Below are positions 57,492-64,000 of a stretch of 64,000 nt of DNA, piece by piece; position 1 is the first letter of the stretch; each line of letters opens with the position of its first letter. The position numbers and the translations under genes were made by a program. Source of the DNA: Stackebrandtia albiflava (GTDB taxonomy: Bacteria; Actinomycetota; Actinomycetes; Mycobacteriales; Micromonosporaceae); contig NZ_VLLL01000007.1 of NCBI RefSeq assembly GCF_007994225.1, positions 189,191 to 253,190 of the forward strand, given 5' to 3'. Under the pieces are notes generated by a model. The model made no database searches and was not told the DNA's origin. It saw only the letters and a program-made list of their open reading frames with translations.

Positions 57492-59153
57492 TCAGGCGTG
57501 CCGCCGCGACTGCACGATCGTGAAGCGTCCGGACACGTAGGCGGGGTCGGTGAGCGAGGCGTTGGCGGCCGGGTTGCCGCCCGAACCGTGGAAGTCGGAG
57601 AACGCCGCGGACTGGTTGACGAACACGCCGCCGGTCAGATTGCACGACAGGTGGACGGCGACCTCCCGGGCGACCTCCTCCGCGGCGGTGAGCACGTCCT
57701 CGTCGGTGGAGTAGACGCCCATGGTGAGGGCGCCGCGCTCGGCGACGACCTCGGTGACCAGGCGAAGGCTCTCCCGGGTGTCGGCGGTGGTGACCAGGAA
57801 CGACACCGGCCCGAAGCACTCGGTGCCGTAGACGTCGCGGGCGTCGGCGGGCAGCCGCACCAGCAGCGGCGTCCGGACCCGCGCGCCGGGGTACGCCGGG
57901 TGCTCCAGGCGTTTCGAGGCGAGCACCACCTCGCCGGTCTCGGCGGCGGCGTCGATGCGGTCGGCGACCTGCGGGGAGACGATCGCGCCGATGATCTCGA
58001 CGGCGCGTTCGGCGTCACCGGTGAGTTTGGCCACCGCGCCCGCGATCCCCGCCACGACGTCGTCTGCCGAGACGTGACCGTCGGGGGTGTCGATGCCGCC
58101 CTCGGGGATGAAGATCGCCTGGCTGGTGGTGCACATCTGCCCGCTGTACAGACTGAGCGTGAAGGCGATGTTGCGGCACATGCCCTTGAAGTCGTCGGTG
58201 GAGTCGACGACGATCGTGTTGACGCCGGCCTTCTCGGTGTAGACCCGCGCCTGCCGGGCGTTGGCCTCCAGCCAGTCGCCGAACTCGGTGGACCCCGTGA
58301 AGTCGACGATCCTGACCCGGGGGTCGAGCGCCAGGGTCGCGGCGATCCGGTCGCTGGGGTCTTCGGCGGCCAGGCCGACCAGATCGGCGTCGAAGCCGGC
58401 CTCGACCAGCACCTCGCGGGCGTACCTGACGGTCAACGCCAGCGGCAGCACCGCCTGCGGGTGCGGTTTCACGATCACGGGGTTGCCGGTCACCAGCGAG
58501 GCGAACAGGCCCGGGTAGGAGTTCCACGTCGGGAACGTGTTGCACCCGATCACCAGCGCGACACCGCGCGGGACGACGTGGTAGCGCTTGTTCATCGCCA
58601 GCGGTTCGCCCTTGGCGGGTTTCTCCCAGTACGCGGTGGCGGGCGTGCGTCGCTGCTCGGCGTACCCGTACGCGACCGCCTCCAGGCCGCGGTCCAGCGC
58701 GTGCGGGCCGCCCGCCTGGAACGCCATGACGAAGGCCTGGCCCGTGGTGGCGTGGACCGCGTTGGCCAGGGTGAACACGTGCCGGTGGATCCGTTCCAGG
58801 ATCTCCACGCACACCGCCGCGCGGGTGTCGGGGTCGGCGTCGCGCCACGTCGGCCAGGCGCGGCGGGCGGCGGTCAGGAGCGCCTCGGCGTCGGCGCGCG
58901 GGTAGTGGACACCGAGTTCGATGCCGAACGGGCTGCTCTCGGTGGCGACGTAGTCGACCACGTCGGGGGTGTCCAGGTCGAACTGCTTGCCGAGCAGTCC
59001 CTCGAACTCCGCCTTGCCGTCGGCCGCCGCGTTCTCGCCGTAGATCCGGGGACTCGGTGATTCGGGGTAGACCGAGTGGTAGCCGCGCGTCGTGATCGCC
59101 GAGACGGCCGCGTCGAGGGTGTCGCGATGCTTCGTGAGCAATGGGTGCGTCAT
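57492..59153 (-). CDS. paaN: PaaN-type aldehyde dehydrogenase (phenylacetate degradation)
   Basis: A 553-residue protein of the PaaN group, related to the aldehyde dehydrogenase part of PaaZ that oxidises the ring-opened intermediate of phenylacetate breakdown. Seen here: GVALVIGCNTFPTWNSYPGL, VTGNPVIVKPHPQAVLPLAL, DFTGSTEFGDWLEANA, and the catalytic Cys in SLYSGQMCTTSQAIFIPEG, then YGTECFGPVSFLV. No paaA-K genes are in the window, so it may act on another aldehyde. The start at 59153 lies 8 nt after the MFS stop, so the two are one operon. Confidence 0.9.
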   Translation of the reverse strand: MTHPLLTKHRDTLDAAVSAITTRGYHSVYPESPSPRIYGENAAADGKAEFEGLLGKQFDLDTPDVVDYVATESSPFGIELGVHYPRADAEALLTAARRAWPTWRDADPDTRAAVCVEILERIHRHVFTLANAVHATTGQAFVMAFQAGGPHALDRGLEAVAYGYAEQRRTPATAYWEKPAKGEPLAMNKRYHVVPRGVALVIGCNTFPTWNSYPGLFASLVTGNPVIVKPHPQAVLPLALTVRYAREVLVEAGFDADLVGLAAEDPSDRIAATLALDPRVRIVDFTGSTEFGDWLEANARQARVYTEKAGVNTIVVDSTDDFKGMCRNIAFTLSLYSGQMCTTSQAIFIPEGGIDTPDGHVSADDVVAGIAGAVAKLTGDAERAVEIIGAIVSPQVADRIDAAAETGEVVLASKRLEHPAYPGARVRTPLLVRLPADARDVYGTECFGPVSFLVTTADTRESLRLVTEVVAERGALTMGVYSTDEDVLTAAEEVAREVAVHLSCNLTGGVFVNQSAAFSDFHGSGGNPAANASLTDPAYVSGRFTIVQSRRHA

Positions 59154-59161
59154 GGGTGACA

Positions 59162-60445
59162 TCATGCCGCAGCCTTGGGGTTCTCGGCCAGGACATCGGA
59201 GTCCCCGCCGGTCGTCGGCAGCTCCCGCATGCGGCGCAGCGGCGACAACACGATCGGCAGGAACGCCAGGCCGGAGCCGACGACACCCACCCACATCGTG
59301 CCCCGGGCGCCGAGGATCTCACCGAGGACGCCGCCGATCAGCCCGCCCAACGGCATGGTCCCCCACACCAGGAAACGCATGGTGGCGTTCATGCGGCCGA
59401 GGAGACGGTCGGGGGTGAGTCCCTGGCGGAAGCTGACCTGCGTGATGTTGTAGACGACCACGCCCATGGACACCACGACGCCGCCCAGCGCGGCCAGCCA
59501 CAGGCTCCACCCCGGTGCGGCCATCGGCATCAGTGCGGCGGCCGGTCCCACTGGCAGCATCGACAGCCACATGGTCGGGCCCTGGCCGAACCGGGCGGTG
59601 AGCCGGCGGGCGACGAACGCGCCCAGCAGGCCGCCGGCGCCCGAGACGGAGAAGATCAGGCCGATGGTTCCGGGGGTCTGGTGGAGTTCCCGCGCCAGGA
59701 ACACCAGTTCCATCGACGCGTACATGGTGTAGAACAGGTTCCCGATGCCGGTGCACAACGCGATCGACCACAGCAGCCGGTTGCCGAACACGAACCGCAG
59801 TCCCTCACCGATCTGGGTCCGCAACCGGGTGCCGGGCGCGACGGGTTCCACGACCTCGCGGCTGCGGATCCGGGCGACCGCCAGGGCCGACGTGGCCAGG
59901 GCGACGGCGTCGAGGAACAGGACGACCGGCGCGGTCAACCACTGGATGAGGAGCCCGGCCAGGCCGGGACCGGACAGTTGCGAGACCGCGCGGACCGCCT
60001 CCAGTTTGGAGTTCCCCTCCATGAGGTGTCGCCGCCCCACCAGATGCGGCAGGTAGCTCTGGTAGGCGACGTCGAAGAACACGGTGAACACGCCGTTGAC
60101 CAGCACGACGACGTAGAGCTGCCAGATGGTGAGCACGTCGCACCACCAGGCGACCGGCACGGTCAGCAGCAGCGCGCCCCGGGCGACGTCGGCGACGATC
60201 AACACGTTGCGGCGGCGCATCCGGTCGACCCAGGCTCCGGCGGGTAGGCCGACCAGCAGGAAGGCGGCGCTGGCGGCGGCGGTGAGCATGCCGACCTGGA
60301 ACTCACCGGCCGACAGCACCGCCACGGCGATGAGCGGGATGGCGAGTGTGGTGAGTTGGTGCCCGAACTGGCTGACGGTGGTGGACACGAAGAGGCCACG
60401 GAAGTCGTGGTCGCGCAGCAGTCCGAGTCGACGGGTGATCGGCAT
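59162..60445 (-). CDS. MFS transporter
   Basis: A 427-residue transporter with 12 predicted helices, of the MFS_3/drug efflux type. The N-terminus MPITRRLGLLRDHDFRGLFV and the cytoplasmic loop GAWVDRMRRRNVLIVADVAR between helices 2 and 3 are characteristic. FDVAYQSYLPHLVGRRHLME is typical of this subgroup. It is the first gene of an operon with paaN and is divergent from an ArsR-type regulator, an arrangement that fits inducible export of an organic compound. Confidence 0.9.
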   Translation of the reverse strand: MPITRRLGLLRDHDFRGLFVSTTVSQFGHQLTTLAIPLIAVAVLSAGEFQVGMLTAAASAAFLLVGLPAGAWVDRMRRRNVLIVADVARGALLLTVPVAWWCDVLTIWQLYVVVLVNGVFTVFFDVAYQSYLPHLVGRRHLMEGNSKLEAVRAVSQLSGPGLAGLLIQWLTAPVVLFLDAVALATSALAVARIRSREVVEPVAPGTRLRTQIGEGLRFVFGNRLLWSIALCTGIGNLFYTMYASMELVFLARELHQTPGTIGLIFSVSGAGGLLGAFVARRLTARFGQGPTMWLSMLPVGPAAALMPMAAPGWSLWLAALGGVVVSMGVVVYNITQVSFRQGLTPDRLLGRMNATMRFLVWGTMPLGGLIGGVLGEILGARGTMWVGVVGSGLAFLPIVLSPLRRMRELPTTGGDSDVLAENPKAAA

Positions 60446-60460
60446 GTAGGGAAGCCTCGG

Positions 60461-60490
60461 CAATCGATTGGGAAAAGTCAATCGGTATTG
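60461..60490. promoter_or_regulatory. candidate operator between MFS and ArsR genes
   Basis: The palindrome CAATCGATTG (60461-60470) and the near-repeat CAATCGGTATTG (60479-60490), 8 nt apart, lie between the divergent starts in an AT-rich patch. ArsR-type repressors bind such dyads. Confidence 0.5.
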
Positions 60491-60542
60491 TGTCGGAAAC
60501 CTGGCCGGTGTCGCGCCGTGACCCCGTTCGTAGACTGAGCCG

Positions 60543-61061
60543 ATGCGCGAAGACAAGCCGGCCGCGACCGAGGCGGAGGCCAAGGCACTGGCCTCGGGCC
60601 TGCGGATGCGCATCCTCCGGCTGTGCCTGGACGAGGCCCTCACCAACAAGGAGATCGCCGACCGGCTGGACATGAACCCGGCGACCGTCCTGCATCACGT
60701 CCGCACCCTGGTGTCGACCGGCTTCCTCGCCGCCCGGCCGGCCCGCACCGGCAGGCGCGGCGCCCGCGAGATCCCGTACCTGGCGACCCGGAAGTCCTGG
60801 CGCGTCGACGTCGGCGCGCACCATTCGGCCGGGTTGAGCTCGGCGATGATCGAGGCGTTCATCGCCGAACTCCCCCACGACCTGACCGGGACCGACGGCG
60901 GCATGTGGCGGCTCGGGCTCAGACTGACCGACGAGGAGCGCGCCGAACTGCACGCGCGCCTGCAACGCCTCTTCGACGAGTACGCCGACCGGCCGAACGT
61001 CGCGGGCGCCCGCCCCTACGCCCTGTTCACGTCACTGCAGCCCGACTCCGGTCGCGACTGA
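60543..61061 (+). CDS. ArsR-like winged-helix regulator
   Basis: A 172-residue DNA-binding protein. The helix-turn-helix is LRMRILRLCLDEALTNKEIA, followed by DRLDMNPATVLHHVRTLVST, with wing GFLAARPARTGRRGAREIPY. The C-terminal half is helical (DEERAELHARLQRLFDEYAD). No metal-binding Cys motif is evident. The ATG lies 6 nt after TAGACT (60531-60536), so the transcript is leaderless. It probably represses the divergent MFS-paaN operon and itself. Confidence 0.87.
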   Translation: MREDKPAATEAEAKALASGLRMRILRLCLDEALTNKEIADRLDMNPATVLHHVRTLVSTGFLAARPARTGRRGAREIPYLATRKSWRVDVGAHHSAGLSSAMIEAFIAELPHDLTGTDGGMWRLGLRLTDEERAELHARLQRLFDEYADRPNVAGARPYALFTSLQPDSGRD

Positions 61062-61065
61062 GCGT

Positions 61066-62073
61066 TCACCACGTCCGCTGGAACGTGTGCAGGGCCCCGT
61101 GCGGGCGGAAACCCAGGCGGTCGTTGATGGCGATCATGTGCCGGTTCACGTCGGCGTTGCCGGTCTCCAGGTACCTGACCGACGGGAACTCCGCGCGCAA
61201 CATCCGGTGCGCCCGGATCTTGCACGCCAGCCCCAGGCGCCGCCCCCGATGTCCCGGGTGGACGATCGTGAGGCCCACCGAGGCGTGCTCGGGCGTCCCC
61301 TTCGGCAACTTGACGGTACTGAGGCCGCCCAGTTCACCGGTCTCGCGATGTACTGCGGCCACCGCCAACCTGCCGAGGCCCTCCGCCGCCATGCGCCGCT
61401 CCTCGGCCCGCCAGCGGGGCACGTCGATGGCGGCGTCCTCGATGTCCATGTCCCCGCTGGGCACCTCGCCGTTGGCGATGGAGAAGATCGCGGCCACGCC
61501 TTCGACGTACCGCTCCGGGACGTCGCCGACCCAGCCGGCGAGCGCGTAGTCGGTCGATCCGGCCACCGCCTCATCCCACGCCGCCGCCTCCGCGGCGGAG
61601 TCGACGCCCCGCAGGTCCAGTCGCCGGATCGTGGAGGTCAGCGCCGGGGTGAAGCCGGTGGCGCTCGCGAAGCCCGCAGCGGCGCCGCCGCCGTCCCGGA
61701 TCGTCGCGATGCCGTTGCCCACCAACCGGGTCAGGCCGTGTGACCGGGCGGCGGCCACGAGAACGTCGAGGAGAGCGCGGCCGACGCCGCGACGGCGGTC
61801 CCCGGGTGAGACTCCGACCTCGATGACGCCGATGTCGCGGTTCTCGATGTGGAACCGGGTCAGCCACGCCGCGCCGACGATCCGGTCGGCGTCGCGGGCG
61901 ATCCACACCTCGACGCTGTGGTCCTCGGTCACCGGTTCGCGCAGCATCGCGGTCAGGCGATGTGGACACACGGGCATGAAGTCGCGGTCGTGTCGCGCGG
62001 TGGCGACGACCATGTCGGCGAGTTCGGCGAGTACCCCGGGAGCGGCCGGCGTTTCAAGAGCGCTGATCTGCAT
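61066..62073 (-). CDS. double-domain GNAT acetyltransferase, copy 1
   Basis: A 335-residue protein made of two GNAT folds. The first has GVIEVGVSPGDRRRGVGRAL for acetyl-CoA binding; the second has VGLTIVHPGHRGRRLGLACK and ends in ETGNADVNRHMIAINDRLGF. The acceptor is unknown; tandem GNAT proteins of this kind acetylate aminoglycoside-like or small amine substrates in some actinomycetes. A dyad-rich TGACGTCATGATGACATCA lies right before the start. It is the first of three related genes in the same orientation. Confidence 0.88.
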   Translation of the reverse strand: MQISALETPAAPGVLAELADMVVATARHDRDFMPVCPHRLTAMLREPVTEDHSVEVWIARDADRIVGAAWLTRFHIENRDIGVIEVGVSPGDRRRGVGRALLDVLVAAARSHGLTRLVGNGIATIRDGGGAAAGFASATGFTPALTSTIRRLDLRGVDSAAEAAAWDEAVAGSTDYALAGWVGDVPERYVEGVAAIFSIANGEVPSGDMDIEDAAIDVPRWRAEERRMAAEGLGRLAVAAVHRETGELGGLSTVKLPKGTPEHASVGLTIVHPGHRGRRLGLACKIRAHRMLRAEFPSVRYLETGNADVNRHMIAINDRLGFRPHGALHTFQRTW

Positions 62074-62330
62074 GACGTCATGATGACATCAGCAATGCGC
62101 CATGGCAAGTGGCCGTGACGGTGGAACGAGGGGCACTGACGGCCGCGAGCCCAGCCGGAACACGGTACGGCAGGGAAGCCGACGAGGGGAAAGTGCCGAT
62201 CCGGCTCACGCCGGCGGACGGTGGGACTGGGCGACATCGTCGCGATGTCACCGTGACGCCCGATTTGTCCACAACGCTCGGTTTGCGAGAACACCGGCGC
62301 CGGGCTCACGCGCATTCCGGAGCCGCCCCC
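62074..62330. other. gene-free spacer upstream of GNAT copy 1
   Basis: About 255 nt without a convincing gene; it presumably carries the GNAT promoter. A TGATGTCATCA-like dyad abuts the start codon. A single TTTGTCCACA at 62264-62273 resembles the DnaA-box-like site but lacks the paired site, the 41-nt spacing and the micro-ORF of the four-copy element. Confidence 0.4.
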
Positions 62331-62363
62331 GTTCGGCCACACCGGCGACGGGTGCGGCCGAAC
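62331..62363 (-). terminator. terminator of the small secreted peptide gene
   Basis: GTTCGGCC-A-CACC, loop, GGGTG-C-GGCCGAAC: a stem of 12-13 pairs with one mismatch, 15 nt beyond the stop codon. Confidence 0.7.
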
Positions 62364-62378
62364 GGGCACGGCACGGCG

Positions 62379-62537
62379 TCAGGGGCAGCTCGGCGGGCCA
62401 CCGGGGGTGGGGTCGCAGTCCCCCGCCGGAGTCACCACGTCGCTCGCGGCGGCCGTACCGGTCACGGCGGCGGTGCTCAACACGAGCCCGAGCATCACCG
62501 CACCGAAGAGCTTCCACATACGAGTGCGTTGGACCAT
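62379..62537 (-). CDS. 52-residue secreted peptide
   Basis: A short gene with a clear Sec signal peptide: basic start MVQRTRMWKL, hydrophobic FGAVMLGLVLSTAAV and a TGTAAAS cleavage region near 30-32. The mature part is only about 20 residues and carries two Cys (SDVVTPAGDCDPTPGG, then PPSCP), perhaps forming a disulfide. GGAG lies 6 nt before the ATG, and a strong terminator follows, so it is a complete transcription unit. I do not recognise the family. Confidence 0.65.
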   Translation of the reverse strand: MVQRTRMWKLFGAVMLGLVLSTAAVTGTAAASDVVTPAGDCDPTPGGPPSCP

Positions 62538-62664
62538 CACAGTCTCCGTTCAGGACCCGACTGGCGCGTCGGCTGAGGGAAGTGTCACCGTGGCCGTCAC
62601 GGTTCGCCCACGAGACGCGCATCGGCCGGGGACGGGGAACAGCGGGGTCCACCCACCGCCGTTG

Positions 62665-62852
62665 TCCACAACCGCCCCGTCGTCCACAGGCCACCTCCGC
62701 TCCACTGGCGCCGGGTGCCGAAACCGTTCTACGATCCACATATGGGGCGGAGGTTGGAGGCCCCCGGGACCCACCGGGCGAGGTGCCACGCCGCCTCCCC
62801 CGGACCACACACCGATCCGCCCGGTACCACGGTTCACCACTCGCGGCGGTAG
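62665..62852 (+). repeat. dispersed TCCACA/TAGGCT/micro-ORF element, copy 4
   Basis: TCCACA at 62665 (TTGTCCACA) and 62683 (TCGTCCACA), 18-nt period, then exactly 41 nt, TACGAT (62730-62735), 6 nt, and ATG at 62742. The micro-ORF starts MGRRLEAPG and runs 36 residues to 62852, overlapping the 3' end of GNAT copy 2 on the other strand. This is the most diverged copy, having lost a few bases after ATGGGGCGGAGG, yet it keeps the spacing. Confidence 0.72.
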
Positions 62853-63853
62853 GTGACGACGCTGCCGTCGCGGACGAACCCGAGCGTCTCGTTGATCGCG
62901 ATCATGTGCCGGTTGGTGTCGTCGTTGCCGGTCTCCAGCCATCGCACCGCCGGGCGCCGTTCCCGCAGCAGGCGATGCGCCTCCAACTTGACGGCGAGGC
63001 CGAGCCGCCTGCCACGGTGTTCCGGGTGCACCAGGGTGATGCCGACCGCCGCGTGCGCGGGGGTGGTCTCCGGCAACCGCACCGTCGTGTACGCCGCCGT
63101 CTCGCCGGTGCGGCGATGCACCGCCACCACGTACAGGACCGCCACCCCCGACGGCGCCCGGCGCCGCTCGTCGGCGCGCAGCCTCGCCACGTCGACGACC
63201 ATGTCCTCCACCTCGAGGTCACCGTGCGGCACCTCACCGTTGACGATGGACACCAGGGCCGCGAAGCCCGCCGCCCGCGCGTCCGGGATCCGGCCCACCC
63301 AGCTCACCAGGTCGTAGTCCGCCGACCGGTCCGACGCGGCCGCCCGCAGCCGGTCCTCCTCCTCCCGATCCACCCCGGCCAGGTCGAGCCGCCACCACAG
63401 TGTCCGGTGCACGTGAAGGAACCCGAGGCTGCGCGCGAACGCCCCGGCGACCCCGCCATCGTCGTCACCGTCCTCCGGTGCCGCCCCGTCCGCCGTCACG
63501 ACGCGGCGCCCGTCTGCGGCGGCGGCCTCCAGGCACCGCGCGACGAGCGCCGTCCCGATCCCCTCGCGCCGCCGGTCGGGTGACACCACCACACCGAGCC
63601 GGGCGAGGTGCCGGTTCTCCTTCGCCGGCCGGATCAACCACGCCACGCCCACCGTCTCGTCACCACTTCGGGCGAGCCAGGTGTCGCGGTGGAACTCCGG
63701 GTTGTCGGTCTCGTTGAGCTCGAACGACAGCAGGGTCGTGCACGGCGGCGCGCCGAAACCGTCGTGGTCGGCGGCGGCGACGATCACGCCGACCGTCTCG
63801 GTGGTGAGCCGGTCGGTGTCCGGTGCGCCGGGGGCGAAGGCGGTGATCTCCAT
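62834..63853 (-). CDS. double-domain GNAT acetyltransferase, copy 2
   Basis: A 339-residue tandem GNAT protein. Acetyl-CoA loops are LGVVVSPDRRREGIGTALVA in the first half and VGITLVHPEHRGRRLGLAVK in the second. It ends ETGNDDTNRHMIAINETLGF, followed by a short strand. It aligns with copy 1 over the whole length (for example NGEVPHGDLEVEDMVVDV against NGEVPSGDMDIEDAAIDV), so the genes arose by tandem duplication. Acceptor unknown. Confidence 0.88.
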   Translation of the reverse strand: MEITAFAPGAPDTDRLTTETVGVIVAAADHDGFGAPPCTTLLSFELNETDNPEFHRDTWLARSGDETVGVAWLIRPAKENRHLARLGVVVSPDRRREGIGTALVARCLEAAAADGRRVVTADGAAPEDGDDDGGVAGAFARSLGFLHVHRTLWWRLDLAGVDREEEDRLRAAASDRSADYDLVSWVGRIPDARAAGFAALVSIVNGEVPHGDLEVEDMVVDVARLRADERRRAPSGVAVLYVVAVHRRTGETAAYTTVRLPETTPAHAAVGITLVHPEHRGRRLGLAVKLEAHRLLRERRPAVRWLETGNDDTNRHMIAINETLGFVRDGSVVTYRREW

Positions 63854-63919
63854 GACCCCATCCTGTCGCCGCCACCGCCTCCGTGACCCGTCGGGTGTCC
63901 CCCTCCCGGCGGACGGGGT

Positions 63920-64000
63920 TCACAGACGCCGCTGGTACACGGTGACCGCGCCGATCGGGCGGAACCCGAGCCGCCGGTTGACCTCGCGCATGTGGTCGTT
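63920..64000 (-). CDS. GNAT acetyltransferase, copy 3 (C-terminal end only)
   Basis: The window ends inside this gene. The visible 26 residues (NDHMREVNRRLGFRPIGAV, then TVYQRRL) match the C-terminus of copies 1 and 2 (NRHMIAINDRLGF). The stop at 63920 lies 66 nt before the copy 2 start. The rest lies beyond position 64000. Confidence 0.8.
   Translation of the reverse strand, partial: NDHMREVNRRLGFRPIGAVTVYQRRL

Noticed and set aside
62264-62273. Fifth copy of the DnaA-box-like element
   Set aside because: A single TTTGTCCACA is present, with no second box, no -10 hexamer at the 41-nt distance and no ATGGGG start.

Overview
The window comes from a high-GC Gram-positive actinomycete. The clues are a uniformly GC-rich sequence, a guaB-guaB3 pair, a BldM-type regulator beside groEL, two GroEL paralogues under CIRCE operators (one with a His-rich tail), a DUF5319 protein, and many leaderless genes in which a TANNNT -10 box lies 6-8 nt before the start codon. 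A Glycomyces/Stackebrandtia- or Micromonospora-like relative is plausible, but this is inferred from gene content only. I see no tRNA, rRNA, CRISPR array, insertion-sequence transposase or phage gene.

Layout. 0-9.9 kb: purine nucleotide genes (guaA; guaB with guaB3) interleaved with an FUSC exporter, an isochorismatase-like hydrolase, an SRPBCC protein, an O-methyltransferase, DUF5319 and the BldM-like regulator. 10.2-12.5 kb: groES-groEL1 with two CIRCE operators. 12.5-18.8 kb: a THUMP-like methyltransferase, a broken DUF1963 gene, a DUF885 hydrolase, and an EamA transporter divergent from a MocR regulator. 18.6-23.0 kb: a cassette of an FtsX-like permease, two ABC ATPases and a 51-residue Cys-rich peptide. 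22.7-31.8 kb: housekeeping genes rimI, tsaB, tsaE, an alpha/beta hydrolase, alr, YCII, nnrD, acpS and glmS. 32.2-37.0 kb: ispE, rsmA, a two-part glycosyltransferase and tatD. 37.0-50.4 kb: regulators with their probable targets (SDR/HxlR, AraC/NmrA-like), BKACE, asparaginase, a RIO kinase, an RHH-DUF4097 operon, murQ, an M19 dipeptidase and cutC. 50.6-57.3 kb: a secreted protein with a subtilisin-propeptide-like start but no protease, groEL2, two paralogous membrane proteins and a cold-shock protein. 57.5-64.0 kb: a divergent ArsR / MFS-paaN unit, a small secreted peptide and three tandem double-GNAT acetyltransferases, the last cut by the window edge.

Two observations stand out. First, an intergenic element occurs four times (about 14.4, 27.4, 37.0 and 62.7 kb). 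Each copy has two TCCACA (DnaA-box-like) sites with an 18-19 nt period, then exactly 41 nt, a TAGGCT-type -10 hexamer, 6-7 nt, and a leaderless micro-ORF starting ATG-GGG-NGG-AGG (Met-Gly-X-Arg). I know of no described element with this layout. Second, the ABC/peptide cassette looks inserted. The genes on both sides, mocR and rimI, have lost their expected stops and read into it, and tsaD, which commonly follows rimI in actinobacteria, is absent. The peptide has a basic leader-like first half and a four-cysteine second half, is the last gene of the exporter operon, and has no modification enzyme nearby.
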